From assembly GCA_020746875.1 (NCBI GenBank), contig JAGTJL010000010.1:1984001-2048000 (forward strand): 64,000 bases of DNA. The letters are read 5' to 3'. A program made the translations under genes and the position numbers. Within the stretch, counting starts at the first letter, position 1; each line of letters opens with the position of its first letter. A model generated the notes under the pieces. The model did no database searches. It was not told the DNA's origin and saw only the letters and a list, made by a program, of their open reading frames with translations. Source of the stretch: Rhexocercosporidium sp. MPI-PUGE-AT-0058. Its lineage: Eukaryota > Ascomycota > Leotiomycetes > Helotiales. Shown piece after piece: positions 36,213-47,956 of this stretch.

Positions 36213-37150
36213 TGCATGAGATATCGAGGCCTAATTGGTGAGGAATGAGCGAAGAGACGTGATATCTACATTTATTTGCTGCTCCAACCTGTTCAATGGA
36301 ACTAGCCATAGTATTATTTGGTTCCTGGGAAAGGTCGTTAAGCACAAAATACAGGGTTGTAATGAGCAAAAATGGCTTCAGTTGGTAGATTCCTGGCTCG
36401 AAGAGGGGTAGGGCCCATATCTGTTTCATAAAAGTGCATTTGCCTACTGCCTAACTGGATACGTCCCGTGTCCATCTTCCTTTGCTAGACCTTGTCGTTC
36501 CTAGATGTCGAGCTCCGCCTGTGCCTGTAGGCCGAATTGGTTCTAAAATACGAATATACACAAAAGCTGAATGCAGCCCGGGAGCGACCCGAACGCCAAG
36601 CATCTGTTGCGGGGTGCATAAGTTAGGGTAATTATTCCTTGCAATGCTACATACTTGCAGGCCTCCGCTTATTACTCTCTCTGCTCATAAACAGGCTCTG
36701 ACAGCTATCGAAAAGACCTCTACTACTTATTTCACTCGCTCTATCTAAAGTCATATGCCAAGCCCCCAGGTGACCTACCTGTGAAAGTAGGAGTGTACTG
36801 AGCTTACGTAAGCGTACGCCCAGACCAGGACTTCGTGAAGATTTTGCCTCCCACTGTAATTAGTACTGTACTGTACCATCAATTCCACTGGCATCCCACT
36901 CTACTTGAACTCCTGATCCAATCGTACTTTTTGCACCTGATCTGTACCCACGGCATATGCCGGTTCGACACCATAATCTTAACACCACCCGGGTTTCTCC
37001 CGAGACCCGTGATCTTTGACATCCTTTATTAATTCCGGATCTCCTTGCCCAGCCGGGATCTCACCGACCTTCCAGACTTTGACTTGCTTCCTCCTGTTGC
37101 CTTCGGAACTGATCCTTCTCTTTCGATGTCATCACGTCTCAAACATCAGC
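36213..37150. promoter_or_regulatory. Divergent promoter, dehydrogenase / Zn2Cys6 activator
   Basis: 938 bases between two divergent start codons. It contains the perfect 12-bp palindrome CGGCATATGCCG at 36951-36962, a CGG-N6-CCG arrangement of the kind bound by Zn2Cys6 dimers, about 190 bases before the activator ATG. Self-regulation is an inference. Confidence 0.5.
36951..36962. promoter_or_regulatory. CGG-N6-CCG palindrome, candidate Zn2Cys6 operator
   Basis: CGGCATATGCCG is its own reverse complement. Everted or inverted CGG triplets with 6-base spacing are known sites for Zn2Cys6 dimers (for example Ppr1). A matching half, CGGCATAT, occurs at 42981-42988, about 57 bases before the transporter ATG. 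Confidence 0.45.
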
Positions 37151-39762
37151 ATGCAGAACACTGAGCCCACTTCTACTTCTGAGAACCCTGACGACGACCG
37201 CCCTGTTAAACGGAAGAGAGTCGCTATAGCATGTGAACCTTGCAGAGACCGTAAGGTCAAGTGTGATGGTGGGAAGCCAACCTGCAAGGTTTGCGAGAAA
37301 CGTGCTGAGCCCAAGGTTCAATGCGTTTATAACGTGGTTCCTCAGACGGCAAAGCAGATTAGCGAACAAGAAGAGTATGGCCTCTTTCGTCACATATGCC
37401 TCTCCTCCGCCCAACGTGAAGTCTGAAGAGAGGGCTGTATTTCTATTTGGCTAATCGTTTCAATTTGGCGATATAGATATATAGCATCTCTACAGAAACA
37501 GATCCAAGACCTTCAGCAGGCTGTGCGGGACGCAGCAAGCCAAAATGTCAATAGCACTGTTCCTGCCTCTGATGAGGTTCATACCGTTGGATTCGGTGGT
37601 GAAATGAGCTGGGTAAACCACAATCATCAACAACAAAACAACAGCACGATAGTGACAGCTGGGTCTCCTCTGGGTATCGTTCGAAGCCCAGGTGCACAAC
37701 GAAACAGCAAACCCTGTCCTGTGAGCGCCATGGGTGCTTTAGTAGTAGACCGCGACACCAACCAAAGTACGAGTGGGATGTACGGGCAGTCCTCTGTCCA
37801 TTCTTTGCTGCAGGAGGTCTCTCATGTCTCTAAGAGTCGGAATGCTCGTCTGTCAAATCAACAGAGTAGGCTAGCCGCTCAAGGCTCATCCGTCATGGTC
37901 AGCGCACAATATGCCCTCCCACCACGTCAGGTTGCAGACGAACTTCTTGGGCTCTATTTCAACAACACTCATATTTTCTACCCGTATACACACTCTGTCA
38001 GCTTCCAGAGGCGTTATGAGTCCCTGTGGACCAGTAGCGGATATCCTGGTCCTCACTTAGGCGAGCTTGGTGACGTTGGGCTCGGTGGTGAATTTTGCCC
38101 GCCGAATGCCTTCTTCTGTGCTCTAAATGCAATGTTTGCTCTTGGCTGTGAGTTTTCCAAGACGTCGGAGAGGGAGAAAGCATCCGCAGTGTTCCGCGAC
38201 CGCATGCAAGAGCTCTTGCATGAGGAATTTTTGGACTATGCCAGCATTGCGCACGTGCAGGCTCTACTTCTTTCGGGGCATTATCTACTTACCACCGAGC
38301 ATCCGACGAGGTGTTATAATGTTGTTGGTCTTGCATGCCGTATTGCTGTGGGACTGGGCCTGCATTCATATAGTCACTTGGTGCGCTTTTCAGTGATCGA
38401 AAAAGAGATGCGCCGTAGGGTATGGTATGCATGTCTACAACTAGAGATGTAAGCGAACTCATACTCCCACCCAGATCACTTGCTGAACCAAACCTCCCAG
38501 GACCGTTTGCATGACGCTTGGTAGGCTTCCTCTATTGCAGGTTACGGACGATGTGCCTTTCCCTATGGCCATTGACGATGGATATCTCAACCTGGGCGAG
38601 TCTGTGTGCGAGCAGCCTCAGGGTGTTATATCCCAGAATCTGTTCATGGTCGAGAACCTTAAGCTTGCCAAGGTCCTAGCTATGATTCTAGGCTATATCT
38701 ATGGCGCCAATCTCCGAGGATCTCTTGGTCAGCGATCGCGCTCAATAGAATCGTTGGAGGATGGTATGAGTGCGCTGCTCCGCCTTGATGGTATCCTAGA
38801 ACAGTTCGAGGCCACGCTTCCAGAAGCCCTGAACTGGAAGTCTAACCTGAACTGGGCACCTTCACCTCTCACAACCATCCTACAACGGCAAAAGAACGTT
38901 CTACGGGCAAGGTTTCTCCATCTGCGAATCCTTCTCTACCGGCCCAGCTTTAGCCTATATTGCTCATCTTTGAGACCCGTTCAGCACCGTAGTGATCTGA
39001 GAACAGTCCCTGCGGACGAAAATACGACAGCTCGAGGAGATGGGACATTGACCTCGAGCATACGTAAGCGATGTGCAACTTCATGTGTTCAGGCAGCTTG
39101 CGAGTTGACCAGGGCTATCGAGCTGGCCACTATGAACGACATGACGGGGGCGTGGTGGTTTGGTCTGTTTTGTAAGTAGGCTTACAGACTTCAATCATTC
39201 TTCCCCTATAACCCGCACTTACCTTTGTGCTTTACTAGATATCATAACTTGTAGTGGGATTGTGATCCTTGCCGAGTGTGCTCAGCTCAGTGGTAATTAT
39301 TTCGACCAGGGAGAATTGAATGCGACTTGGGAGAGCTGCATCGTTACTTTACAGGAACTGGGCAAATATCATTCGCGAGTAGATGTTTATGTCCAACAAC
39401 TGCGCAGCTTGCGAGAGCGAGCGCTCTCTGAGTACCTTTGTAGGTTTTACACTATAAATAACTACCTCTTTCACTACTGTCAAATGTTGATCAAGCTTTT
39501 AGCCGCATGTAATTCGAATATGCCTTCTAGGATGGCCAGTCGACGCGCATCAGCAGAGCCAGTTGTGGATAACCAGGAAGATGAATCTTCAGACCACTAC
39601 GGAGAGGGCGGCAATATTGGGCTAGCGCGTACTAGCGCTGAACTTGGCCATGCGACACTATTGGACAGTTGGGATTATAACTGGGACAGCAGTGGCTTCA
39701 TATTTGATGATGACATGTTGTTTCACTTGCCGACCTATATTTTCTCCTCTACAAACCAATAG
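37151..39762 (+). CDS. Zn2Cys6 fungal-specific transcription factor
   Basis: Four exons (37151-37374, 37477-38448, 38501-39171, 39239-39762) give 796 residues. A nuclear-type basic patch (KRKR) precedes the binuclear zinc cluster at residues 28-58 (CEPCRDRKVKC, then CKVCEK and a last Cys). A short heptad-like linker follows (YIASLQKQIQDLQQAV), which would serve dimerisation. The Fungal_trans middle homology region is clear: LLGLYFNNTHIFYPYTHSVS, RCYNVVGLACRIAVGLGLHS, MRRRVWYACLQLEMTVCMTL, GRLPLL. A possible extra 63-nt intron at 39440-39502 (GTAGGT...TTTTAG) keeps frame and would remove 21 residues. The ATG at 37151 is preferred over the in-frame one at 37016, which would add a hydrophobic, atypical N-terminus. 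The position between a dehydrogenase and a glycosidase suggests a local pathway regulator. Confidence 0.92.
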
Positions 39763-39780
39763 AAAACTCTTTAACCAACC

Positions 39781-42444
39781 TTATACACCAGTCCAAAGAT
39801 GAGACTTGGGTATCCTGACGTTGACAGACGCCACCAGATTCTGGGACGAAAAGGCGGCCCAAACAGTGAAGTCGCCTTGAGCCATCCTCCACTGGTTGGC
39901 CTCGGGATCGAAAGAGCTGAAAGCATACTTATCGAGCTGGAGGCATACCCTCTCATGGTCACCCGCCTTGATGAATACTTTCTGGAACGCTTTGAGTTCC
40001 TTGATCGGTCGCGAAGACGTTGATTCTGATGGGCCAACGTAGATCTGTACAACCTGCTTGCCGTCTCTCCCTCCCAAATTAACAAGATCATATTTAAGGC
40101 TTATTCTGGTATTTTGAGGGGAACCATAAGTAACTTTCGAAAGACAGAAGCCGTTAAGCCTGAATTTAGTGTATGATAGCCCAGAGCCGAAGCAGAATTG
40201 AGGCACCGGAGTGTCAGGTGCGTCGTAGTAGCGGTAGCCGACCTTAAGCCCTTCCTTGTACTTGAGTACATCGTTGTCATCGCATGGGAAGTTTCCATAT
40301 GCCGGGTTGTCCTCGTTGCGCTTTGGCCACGATAATGGCAGTCTTCCTGACGGGTTCACGTCACCTAGGAGGACTCTGGCAATGCTATGGCCATACTCTT
40401 GGCCAGCAAACCACCCTTGTAAGAAGGCGGGGATCTCATCAATAAAAGATGAAACGGTAACAGGAGAGCCGGAGACGTTCACCACCACAGTCTTAGGGTT
40501 GCTCTTCGCAATGGCGGATACCAAGGAGTATTGGTCACTGGTCAAATCCATCGAATCGCGGTCGTAACCTTCTGACTCAATCTCATCGGTGTTACCGACA
40601 AACACTATAGCGATATCTGCCTCGCCTGCAGTCTTTGCTGCGTTATCGATGGCATTTGGAATGTCGACATATTCCATGAAGCGTAGAGATGAGCCTTGGA
40701 ACATAGTGCCAGATACTGCTGCAAGAACCTTTTTCTCAGTTGCCCATGAATGGACAGCGACTTTGTACACCTGGCCCTTTACCATGGGGACAGTGAATCG
40801 CTGCTCAATTTTGGCTTTATAAAAGTAGAATGATTCAGGCTGCAAGACCGACTCTTGAGTTCGGTGGAACACTTCGATACCGTCAATATAAACCTTGGCC
40901 ACACCAGTAGTTATCACGGAGAAGATGTGATCGCCGCTCGACTGAGATCTGAGCGTGAAGCTCATCCTTGTACAATAGTCCTGGCGAAGGAATGTGGGCC
41001 AAGCCTCCTTAATCATATACTCTGCGTTGGACATAGTAGTCTCGTGAGCTTTTTCTTCGCCCACAATGTTGCCGTTGAACCATTCGAGAAGCACCTTATC
41101 TTCTGGTTGTGCCTGTGGTATTGTGGCCAGAACAGGTACACCAGGACTGTGAATGCATTTGACGCCACTAGCCTCCAGCCCCTCAAGTGGTGAGATGATG
41201 TGTTGCGCGAGGACTTTGGCGCTGCCGCCACCACTGATGGAGGGACGAGTGGCATGTTGACCGATGACGGCGATAGTGGCTGTTCTGGGTATCGGAAGTA
41301 TATCATTCTCGTTTTTCAGCACGACCATACCGTCCGCAGCCACATCAGTGATGAACTTGAGCCTCTCAGCGTCCAGGACTGAACGTTCCGGTTGTTCCAC
41401 GGGACTGTCAAAGCGGTTGAGCTTTTTGGCCAAATCGAGGACCCGTTGAACACTCTTGTCGATCATATTTATAGGTACCTCCCCTTCCTCAATGGCAGCA
41501 AGAAGCTTCTGGCCGCGCCATCTTGTCGGGCCTGGCATTTCTAGGTCCATACCAGCTGACAGTGCTTTTGCAGTGGAATATGTCCCGAGCCAGTCGGACA
41601 CTACGAGACCCTTAAAGCCCCATTCCTTCCTGAGCACACCATTTAGAAGGCGATCGCTTTCCGAACAATACTCTGAGTTGAGTCGATTATACCTAGGAGT
41701 TCACAGATTAACATAATCGCATTGCTCGTATTATACAACAGGACAAGGCCCTTTTCAATAGTCCATGGTATTAAAGGTAAAGGGCTAAGGTTAGGAATCG
41801 CTTACGAGGTCATAAAGCACCAGGGATCAGAATCACGCATAACGATCTGAAATGGCATCATATAGATCTCTCTCAGTGTCTGCTCATCAATATCGGAAGT
41901 CATTTTCGTTCGCCGTTTCTCTGAGTCATTCGCCACAAAGTGCTTAGGGGTGGCAGCAATTCCTTCAGATTGGCAGCCATTCACAAAGGCAGCAGCCAGT
42001 GTCCCAATGAGCACCGGGTCCTCCGAATAAGTTTCGTAGTTTCGACCACCAAGTGGTGACCTGATGATGTTCATCGTCGGGGCAAGGAGTACGTTAGCCG
42101 ATTTTGTGATTGTTTCCTTCGCAATCTCTTGGCCCAGCCTGTTGGCTGCGCTTGTATCAAAGGTTGCCCCGACACATGTTGCGCAAGGGAAACACGCAGC
42201 GGTGATGCCACTGACATAGCTTTCTCCCCGGGCGCCATTCGGGCCATCTGACATCTATACAACTTCAGCATGTGCTAAAGTATGAGGCGATAATAGGTCT
42301 ATCTAAGGTACCTTGGGTACTCACCTTAATGTGCGGGATGAAGACATCATCACGTTCAATGGTTGGTGTTCGCCACCAATCCGCTGCAGCAAGCAGACTT
42401 ACCTTCTCCTTCAGAGTCAGGCAGTCTAGTAAATCAACAGACAT
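39781..42444 (-). CDS. GH3 beta-glucosidase with PA14-type insert
   Basis: Three exons (42444-42325, 42254-41806, 41692-39781) give 826 residues. It hydrolyses terminal beta-glucosyl units; with no signal peptide it is probably intracellular. The start MSVDLLDCLTLKEKVSLLAA and IKMSDGPNGARG fit GH3. The nucleophile is the Asp in GLVVSDWLGTY (about residue 223), and the acid/base Glu lies in EIESEGYDRDSMDLT. A PA14-like insert (about residues 410-560, with WPTFLRQDYCTRMSFTLRSQ, VYIDGIEVFHRT and WATEKKVLAAVSG) is present as in KmBglI-type enzymes. The fibronectin III-like tail follows (RRPI-type SSRPIKELKAFQKVF). I chose the ATG at 42444 because an in-frame ATG at 42546 adds 34 basic residues unlike the family. 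It converges with the activator gene, leaving only 18 bases between stops, and is divergent from the sugar transporter. Confidence 0.92.
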
Positions 42445-43044
42445 GTTGGAGTTTCTGTGTGTGGATACTCCTTTGATGCGCTTGCCGATGTTTTGCTGCT
42501 GCGATACAGTGCTGGGGAGCTTATACTTGCCATACAGTGTAGGCAAGGCAATTAATTACCCTTATGCAAGGGCTTTCGGCTCCCTCCCGACTTTGTTCAC
42601 TATTGGCCACTGGCTTCGGATTATGAAAAGTAGCTTGTGGCCCGGGAAGTTGCCGAAAACGCTTTTACTACCATCGCTTCCAGATGCGCCTTCGGTTACC
42701 AACCGATCAGCCACCATCCCCACAGTAGCTTTTCTATTCGACCTAATCACACCATGTCGGACAGGAAAAAGTCGACCCCATGGAGCGACCAAACAATTTT
42801 TTTTAGAGTCAGATGCGGGATTGTGGAGATCCGGGGGCAAAGGTCCCAGTCCCCAGGGCAACTTCTGACCCGCGATCGAATTGGCTGCCGTTGCGCGTGT
42901 ATATATGATGCGCTCTGAACGCTACCCAGAATAACCACTGCTTCATCTCTATACCACCTTGTTTAATCCTTTTGGACTTCCGGCATATCATTCCCAGCGC
43001 CTGATCAAGATACAGACAGACCAACAACGCCTTGAACACCAATC
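42445..43044. promoter_or_regulatory. Divergent promoter, beta-glucosidase / sugar transporter
   Basis: 600 bases between two divergent ATGs. It holds CGGTT-ACC-AACCG at 42693-42705 (a CGG-N7-CCG inverted pair) and the half-site CGGCATAT at 42981-42988, identical to half of the palindrome in the activator promoter. Co-regulation is an inference. Confidence 0.45.
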
Positions 43045-44788
43045 ATGGCTGACAATAAGTCAACTGAGACTCCTACGGAGCAAATCATGGATGTCGACCA
43101 GCGTATCCAAGAGCTTTCTCAAGTCTGTGTACCTTTCTACAAGAACCGAAATCTCTTCAAATTATACTTGCTACTTATTCCAGGATGCTTGGTCCCCGCC
43201 ATCACGCTCGGTTTCGATGCTGCTATGATGAACGGTTTGCAAGCCGTGCCTAGTTGGGATTTATGTAAGTCTGTTCTTGGAGCCCTTCGCTCCTGTATGA
43301 TTGACGAAGTTTCACTCTAACTATCTGTAGACTTTGGAAAACCCCGCGGTGCCAAGCTGGGCATTTTGTCTGCAATTCTTCCCCTTGGCTGTGTCGTGGC
43401 GTCCCCCTTCATCAGCTTCGTGGGTGACCGTTGGGGTCGTCGCATGGGCATTTTCTTTGGCTGTTCTATCATGGCCGTTGGTGGTGTCATTCAGGGTGCT
43501 TCTGTTCACTGTAAGTCTCCTGAACCCTCTTGATTTCTAGGAATATACATTAACATGTAGTTCTTTAGTCGCTATGTTCCTCATCTCTCGCTTTATCATC
43601 GGTTTCGGCCTCGTCTTCGCCAACTCTTACTCACCAATGCTGATTGGCGAGCTCGCACATCCTAAAGACCGCCAAGTCATCACATCGCTTTATCAAACTT
43701 CGTGGTACATTGGCGCTATTCTCGCAGCCTGGATCACCTTCGGCACCTTTGGCATAGGCAACCAATGGGCTTGGAGAATCCCATCATTGCTTCAGGCTGC
43801 TCCAGCTCTAGTACCTATCTGCATGGTCTTTTTGTTGCCCGAATCTCCTCGCTGGCTTATTGCTAATAACCGTGCGGATGAGGCCAGAGCCGTTCTCATC
43901 AAGTGGCACGCTAACGGCGACGAAAATGATGAGCTGGTGAACATGCAGTTCCAGCAAATGCATACTATTATCGAAGATGAGGTGAAAAATTCAACAGGCT
44001 GGAAGGCGCTCATCCATAACCCCGGTAACCGGCGCCGTGTTTTCATCTTGGTCTGTCTGGGATGCTTCAGTCAGTGGTCAGGCAATGGCCTTGTTTCGTA
44101 AGTCTTGAAGTTAATACGCAGCTAAACCGACTTGATCGCTAACGCACATCATAGTTACTACCTCGTTCGTGTTCTAGAAACGGTCGGCATCACCAATCCT
44201 CGCGAGAGAAATATCCTTAACGGCTGTCTAATGATCTTCAACTGGATAACTTCTGTCGCTTCTGCCTTCCTCACTGCGCGCTTAAAGCGCCGTACCCAAT
44301 TTCTCATCTCCGTGTCGGGAATGTTTGGCATCTTCGCATCCCAGACCTTGTGTGCAGGCCTCTTCAATGAGGACCACAATACAGCCGCTGGAAAGGCTGT
44401 GATCGCTATGCTCTTCCTGTTTTACTTCTTCTATAATCTTGCCTTCAACGCCCTTCTCTACTCTTACCCAGTTGAGATCCTCCCATACCCGATCCGCGCA
44501 AAGGGCTTCTCGCTCCTTATGTTCTTTGGCAAGGCAAGCAACTTCCTCAATATTCTGGTCAATCCTATCGGTCTGCAATCCCTCAAGTGGAAGTTCTACT
44601 TTGTATACGTTGCGTGGCTTGCTGTTGAGGTCCTGCTTGTCTTTAAGTTCTTTGTGGAGACCAAGGGTCCTAGCTTGGAAGCGATTGCGGCTATTTTTGA
44701 TGGAGAGACTGGAAGCAAGAGACAGCCTAATCCAGAAGCGGCGGGCGTCAAAACAGACTATGTGGAATCTGAGAAAAGAGAGAAGTAA
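43045..44788 (+). CDS. MFS sugar transporter, lactose-permease type
   Basis: Four exons (43045-43264, 43331-43510, 43569-44097, 44155-44788) give 520 residues with about 12 hydrophobic segments. Sugar-porter marks: GFDAAMMNGLQAVPSW after TM1, FVGDRWGRRMGIFFG, LPESPRWLIANNRADEA before the central loop, SYPVEILPYPIRAKGFSLLM, and FKFFVETKGPSLEAI after TM12 (the ETKG motif). The overall pattern fits the fungal lactose permease/cellodextrin-like group, which carries beta-linked disaccharides. Its neighbour is a GH3 beta-glucosidase without a signal peptide, so import followed by intracellular hydrolysis is a natural reading. Confidence 0.92.
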
Positions 44789-45075
44789 TCTCTGAGGGTT
44801 GGCGGAGTGCGGAAGCAGAGTCGGGCAATGGGTGAGTGAGGGTAGTGCAGTCTCAATGTTAGATTGGATAGCGTGCACTGCAACATCGGTTATTCTCGAG
44901 ATTAATCAATTCGAATGTCTCTACCGTCAAGTTCACGAATTTCCTTATGTTTGGATTGAAATGTTGCTTGATGATCAAATCCGAACCTTCGACTGTAATA
45001 GAATATATCATAACCCGAGGTTGACAATCGATTGTTGGTGATCTATAGTCGAAAATGATATCAACTCGCTCCAAA
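44789..45075. other. 3' flank of sugar transporter
   Basis: About 290 bases without a gene. Composition falls towards AT here and the heterochromatin-like block begins after 45170. Confidence 0.45.
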
Positions 45076-45165
45076 TTCTTATTGTCCAACTTCTTGTCAT
45101 CCAACGTCTCGTCATCCAACTTCTTATCATCCATCTTCTTGTCTTCTAACTTCTTGTCGTCCGAG
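45076..45165. repeat. 15-bp tandem repeat, six units
   Basis: Six imperfect copies of TTCTTGTCATCCAAC follow each other without gaps. On the minus strand they read as LDDKK-type pentapeptides inside a short ORF (44859-45134), but nothing else supports coding. Confidence 0.75.
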
Positions 45166-45177
45166 ATCCTCGTAATT

Positions 45178-45340
45178 CGTTCCTTTTTATTTAAACTATA
45201 CCTCTCCTCTCCCTTAATAAATTATACTCCTTAAATATATAATATCTTTAGTATTTATTAAATAAGTATTTCCTACGTTTACCCTCTGGCACTTACTTTG
45301 CTACCCTCTTATTATGTGCTTAGTGTTTTCCCCTCCACAA
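45178..45340 (-). repeat. Truncated LTR fragment, inverted relative to the Gypsy LTRs
   Basis: The reverse complement of this stretch matches the first ~160 bases of the 281-bp LTRs at 50121 and 62425, ending with the terminal CCCCTCCACA at 45331-45340. It breaks off at about 45178, next to the tandem repeat. It is less decayed than the full LTRs in places (for example it keeps GGAGGGGAAAAC). Confidence 0.75.
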
Positions 45341-47480
45341 TATTATTATAATAAGAGATTTACGAGCTTTTATAAAGGCATATAATTATGGAGAGCGCGA
45401 GCAGTTATTAATAAGCTTATATTTAAATACTATAAGGTTTTACTTACGCTGTAAGTTTCTTATTATATAATTATCTTCAGTACTGCCTACTCGTAAAATC
45501 GTATTAATATTATTATATTATACCCTTAATAGTATGAGGAGGCTCTTAAAAAATAATATTAACGTTAAACCCTTTTATAATAGCTACGTTACTTAATATT
45601 AAATTCCGAGTATGTAATCCTTTAGGATTATATAAAGCGTTTTCGAAAATGCGTATACTTTTATTAATAATTAATAAACTTAAGGTGCTAATATTAACCG
45701 TGTCTTTTATAATATATTTAAAATTGCCAAAGACGAGTTTATTAATGATATTAATTAAGTAAATAGTATTGTAATTGTTAATAAACGTGTTATTTAACAA
45801 AAAGTGGCGTTAGAACTCTATAATAATATAAATACTAAGGCTTAAAGTATTATCGTAAAATATATTATTAAAGAGCTTTAAGTCGATTACAGTTATATTA
45901 ACATTTAAATTATTCTATAAAACTTTGCCTTTGCCTTTATTACTTATAGGTATAATAGCATTAGGTGATTTGGCATTTATAATAGGTTTAGAATTATTAT
46001 TATAATTAATTCCAGTAATTTTAGCGACTGCGACATGTTTTTATTCTTTTTTAGTTATAATTATCTTGAGCTCTTTAAAGTCTGTAGTTTTTAATTTCTT
46101 ATAAGTTATTAATATCTTATTAGCGTTTAATATATACTTTATATTTTTAAAAGTCGTTCCGTTAATTATATAACGTAATCTTTAATACTTAAGCGGCTTA
46201 AAGAAATGCTTATTATTTATGCCGCATAAGTATAAACTACCTTAGCCTTAAGAGCGAGATTTATTAGAGCTTATATTTAACGCACTAATATTAATTCCTT
46301 TAAGGGTTAAATATTAACCGCCCCTCCTTCTTAACGCCTAAGCTTCCTAAATATAATATACTCTTAATTTATGCCGAGGAGTACTTATATATAATTATTA
46401 AAAGTAAACTTATGCTCTTTTTTAAGTTAATTATTACGTATAACCGTACTAAGCATAGGATTTACTTAATTTAAATATATATAAGCTTTTACCGCACGTA
46501 GTCACTTTTTTAGAGTTATAATGCCTTTAACGTTAAATATATTATACGCCTTAATATTATTATAAGCCTTTAAGAAGTCTTTTATTTATTAATTAATATT
46601 GACTTTTTTTTATATGCTTTTTTTAAAATCTTTTTATATTCCGTGATTATAATAATAAGAATCGATAATTTTAACGGTATTATATTATATTAAAGTGTGC
46701 TAATTAATGATTATATACTTAATTCGCTTTTACCGGCTAATTCCTTAATCGTAAAGTCTAAGAGCGAATCGTCTACTGTTTTAGAAAGCTAGTTATATAA
46801 TGCTATATACTTATTGTTTTAGCTCGTTTATTTAATTAGTATGTATTAATACTCCTTAGTTTATATTATATAATTTTATTATAATTTTATAATTGTCGAG
46901 TGGAGAGGTGGATTAATTTCTTCTAGACTTGTTCTTTTTATTAGGGCATTTTTATTGGACGACTTAAGCGTTAAAGGCGGCTATAGGTTTGCTGTTTTTT
47001 AAGTTATAATATTAACGTAATATTAATTTAATTATATCTTTGCTACTTATTAAGCGGTGCTCTTAAGCGTTAAAGCCTTTAATCGGAGTTTTAGAATATA
47101 GCTTATCGTAAGAGCGGCAGGGTTTATTATATTTAATATATTTATAAACGTAATATAAAAATTTAATCGCAAGTATTATGTCGCCTAATCCTTCCGTACT
47201 TTTAAAGTATAATTTATAAGTAGTTTTAGAAATGACATTATTTATTTAAGATATATTAATAATATAACGTCGAGAATATTTAATAGTTTAAGAGTTATTG
47301 ACAAATTTAAAGAGTTGCGATAGCTTTTAAATAGCATTATAAAATGCTTTTGTAAAGTCACGTTAGTGTGTGCATACGACTAGGAAGCTTTTTATAGCTT
47401 ACGGGGCTCATAACTATTGTGTAATATACCTTAAGGCTTTATAGAAGCGAATATTAGGTTAATTGGAGGTTGCGTAAGTG
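45341..47480 (-). mobile_element. RIP-decayed copia-like retrotransposon remnant
   Basis: AT-rich minus-strand sequence reads, with many stops, like a fungal copia polyprotein before and around the protease region: NAKSPNAIIPISNKGKGK (near 45960), then the open stretch 45800-45546 with LVFGNFKYI and HTRNLILSNVAIIKGFNVNI. The last block matches the conserved ENVAVVEGFHVNI-type segment that follows the protease motif in copia elements. Gag would lie to the right and integrase/RT would lie to the left, but the copy ends near the LTR fragment. Exact limits are unknown. Confidence 0.5.
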
Positions 47481-47956
47481 CGTTTATGATTGTTGTTATT
47501 TTATTACATATGGCGTGTATAAGCTCCTTGAATAAGGGAGCTTACTGGCGCCATGGTTATAATGCTCTTGATTGGGCTCGCTTAGCTAACCAACCAAAAC
47601 CTGCACGACAGAAGTTATATAAGAGTATTATTTATAATAAAAGCAATACTTTTTACTCTGGGTATTTTAGTGACTTTAATACTTGTTAATTTATATTATT
47701 ATTATTTAAACAATTAAACTTTAAACGACGTGATTGATTGATTATCGTAAGTTTAATTAAGAGCGTTGAATTTTTACGTGACGCTCTTCAATTTCACCTG
47801 ATTGTACGTCGTTGTGTTCTTGTCTTACCAAGAGAAAAGCGCGGATCGAAACGTTACTTTACTCTTGAAGATGTATCAGTAGATAACAAATTTCCAGCAG
47901 CAAGTCAAAACACCACGTAACATAATATTTGGTCTCTATATGATTTAATTTGTGAA
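47481..47956. other. Less AT-rich island between repeats, no assigned gene
   Basis: Two plus-strand ORFs (47486-47689 and 47738-47920) have more balanced composition than their surroundings, but no domain or splice link that I recognise. They could be remnants of a transposon or of host sequence. Confidence 0.35.
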
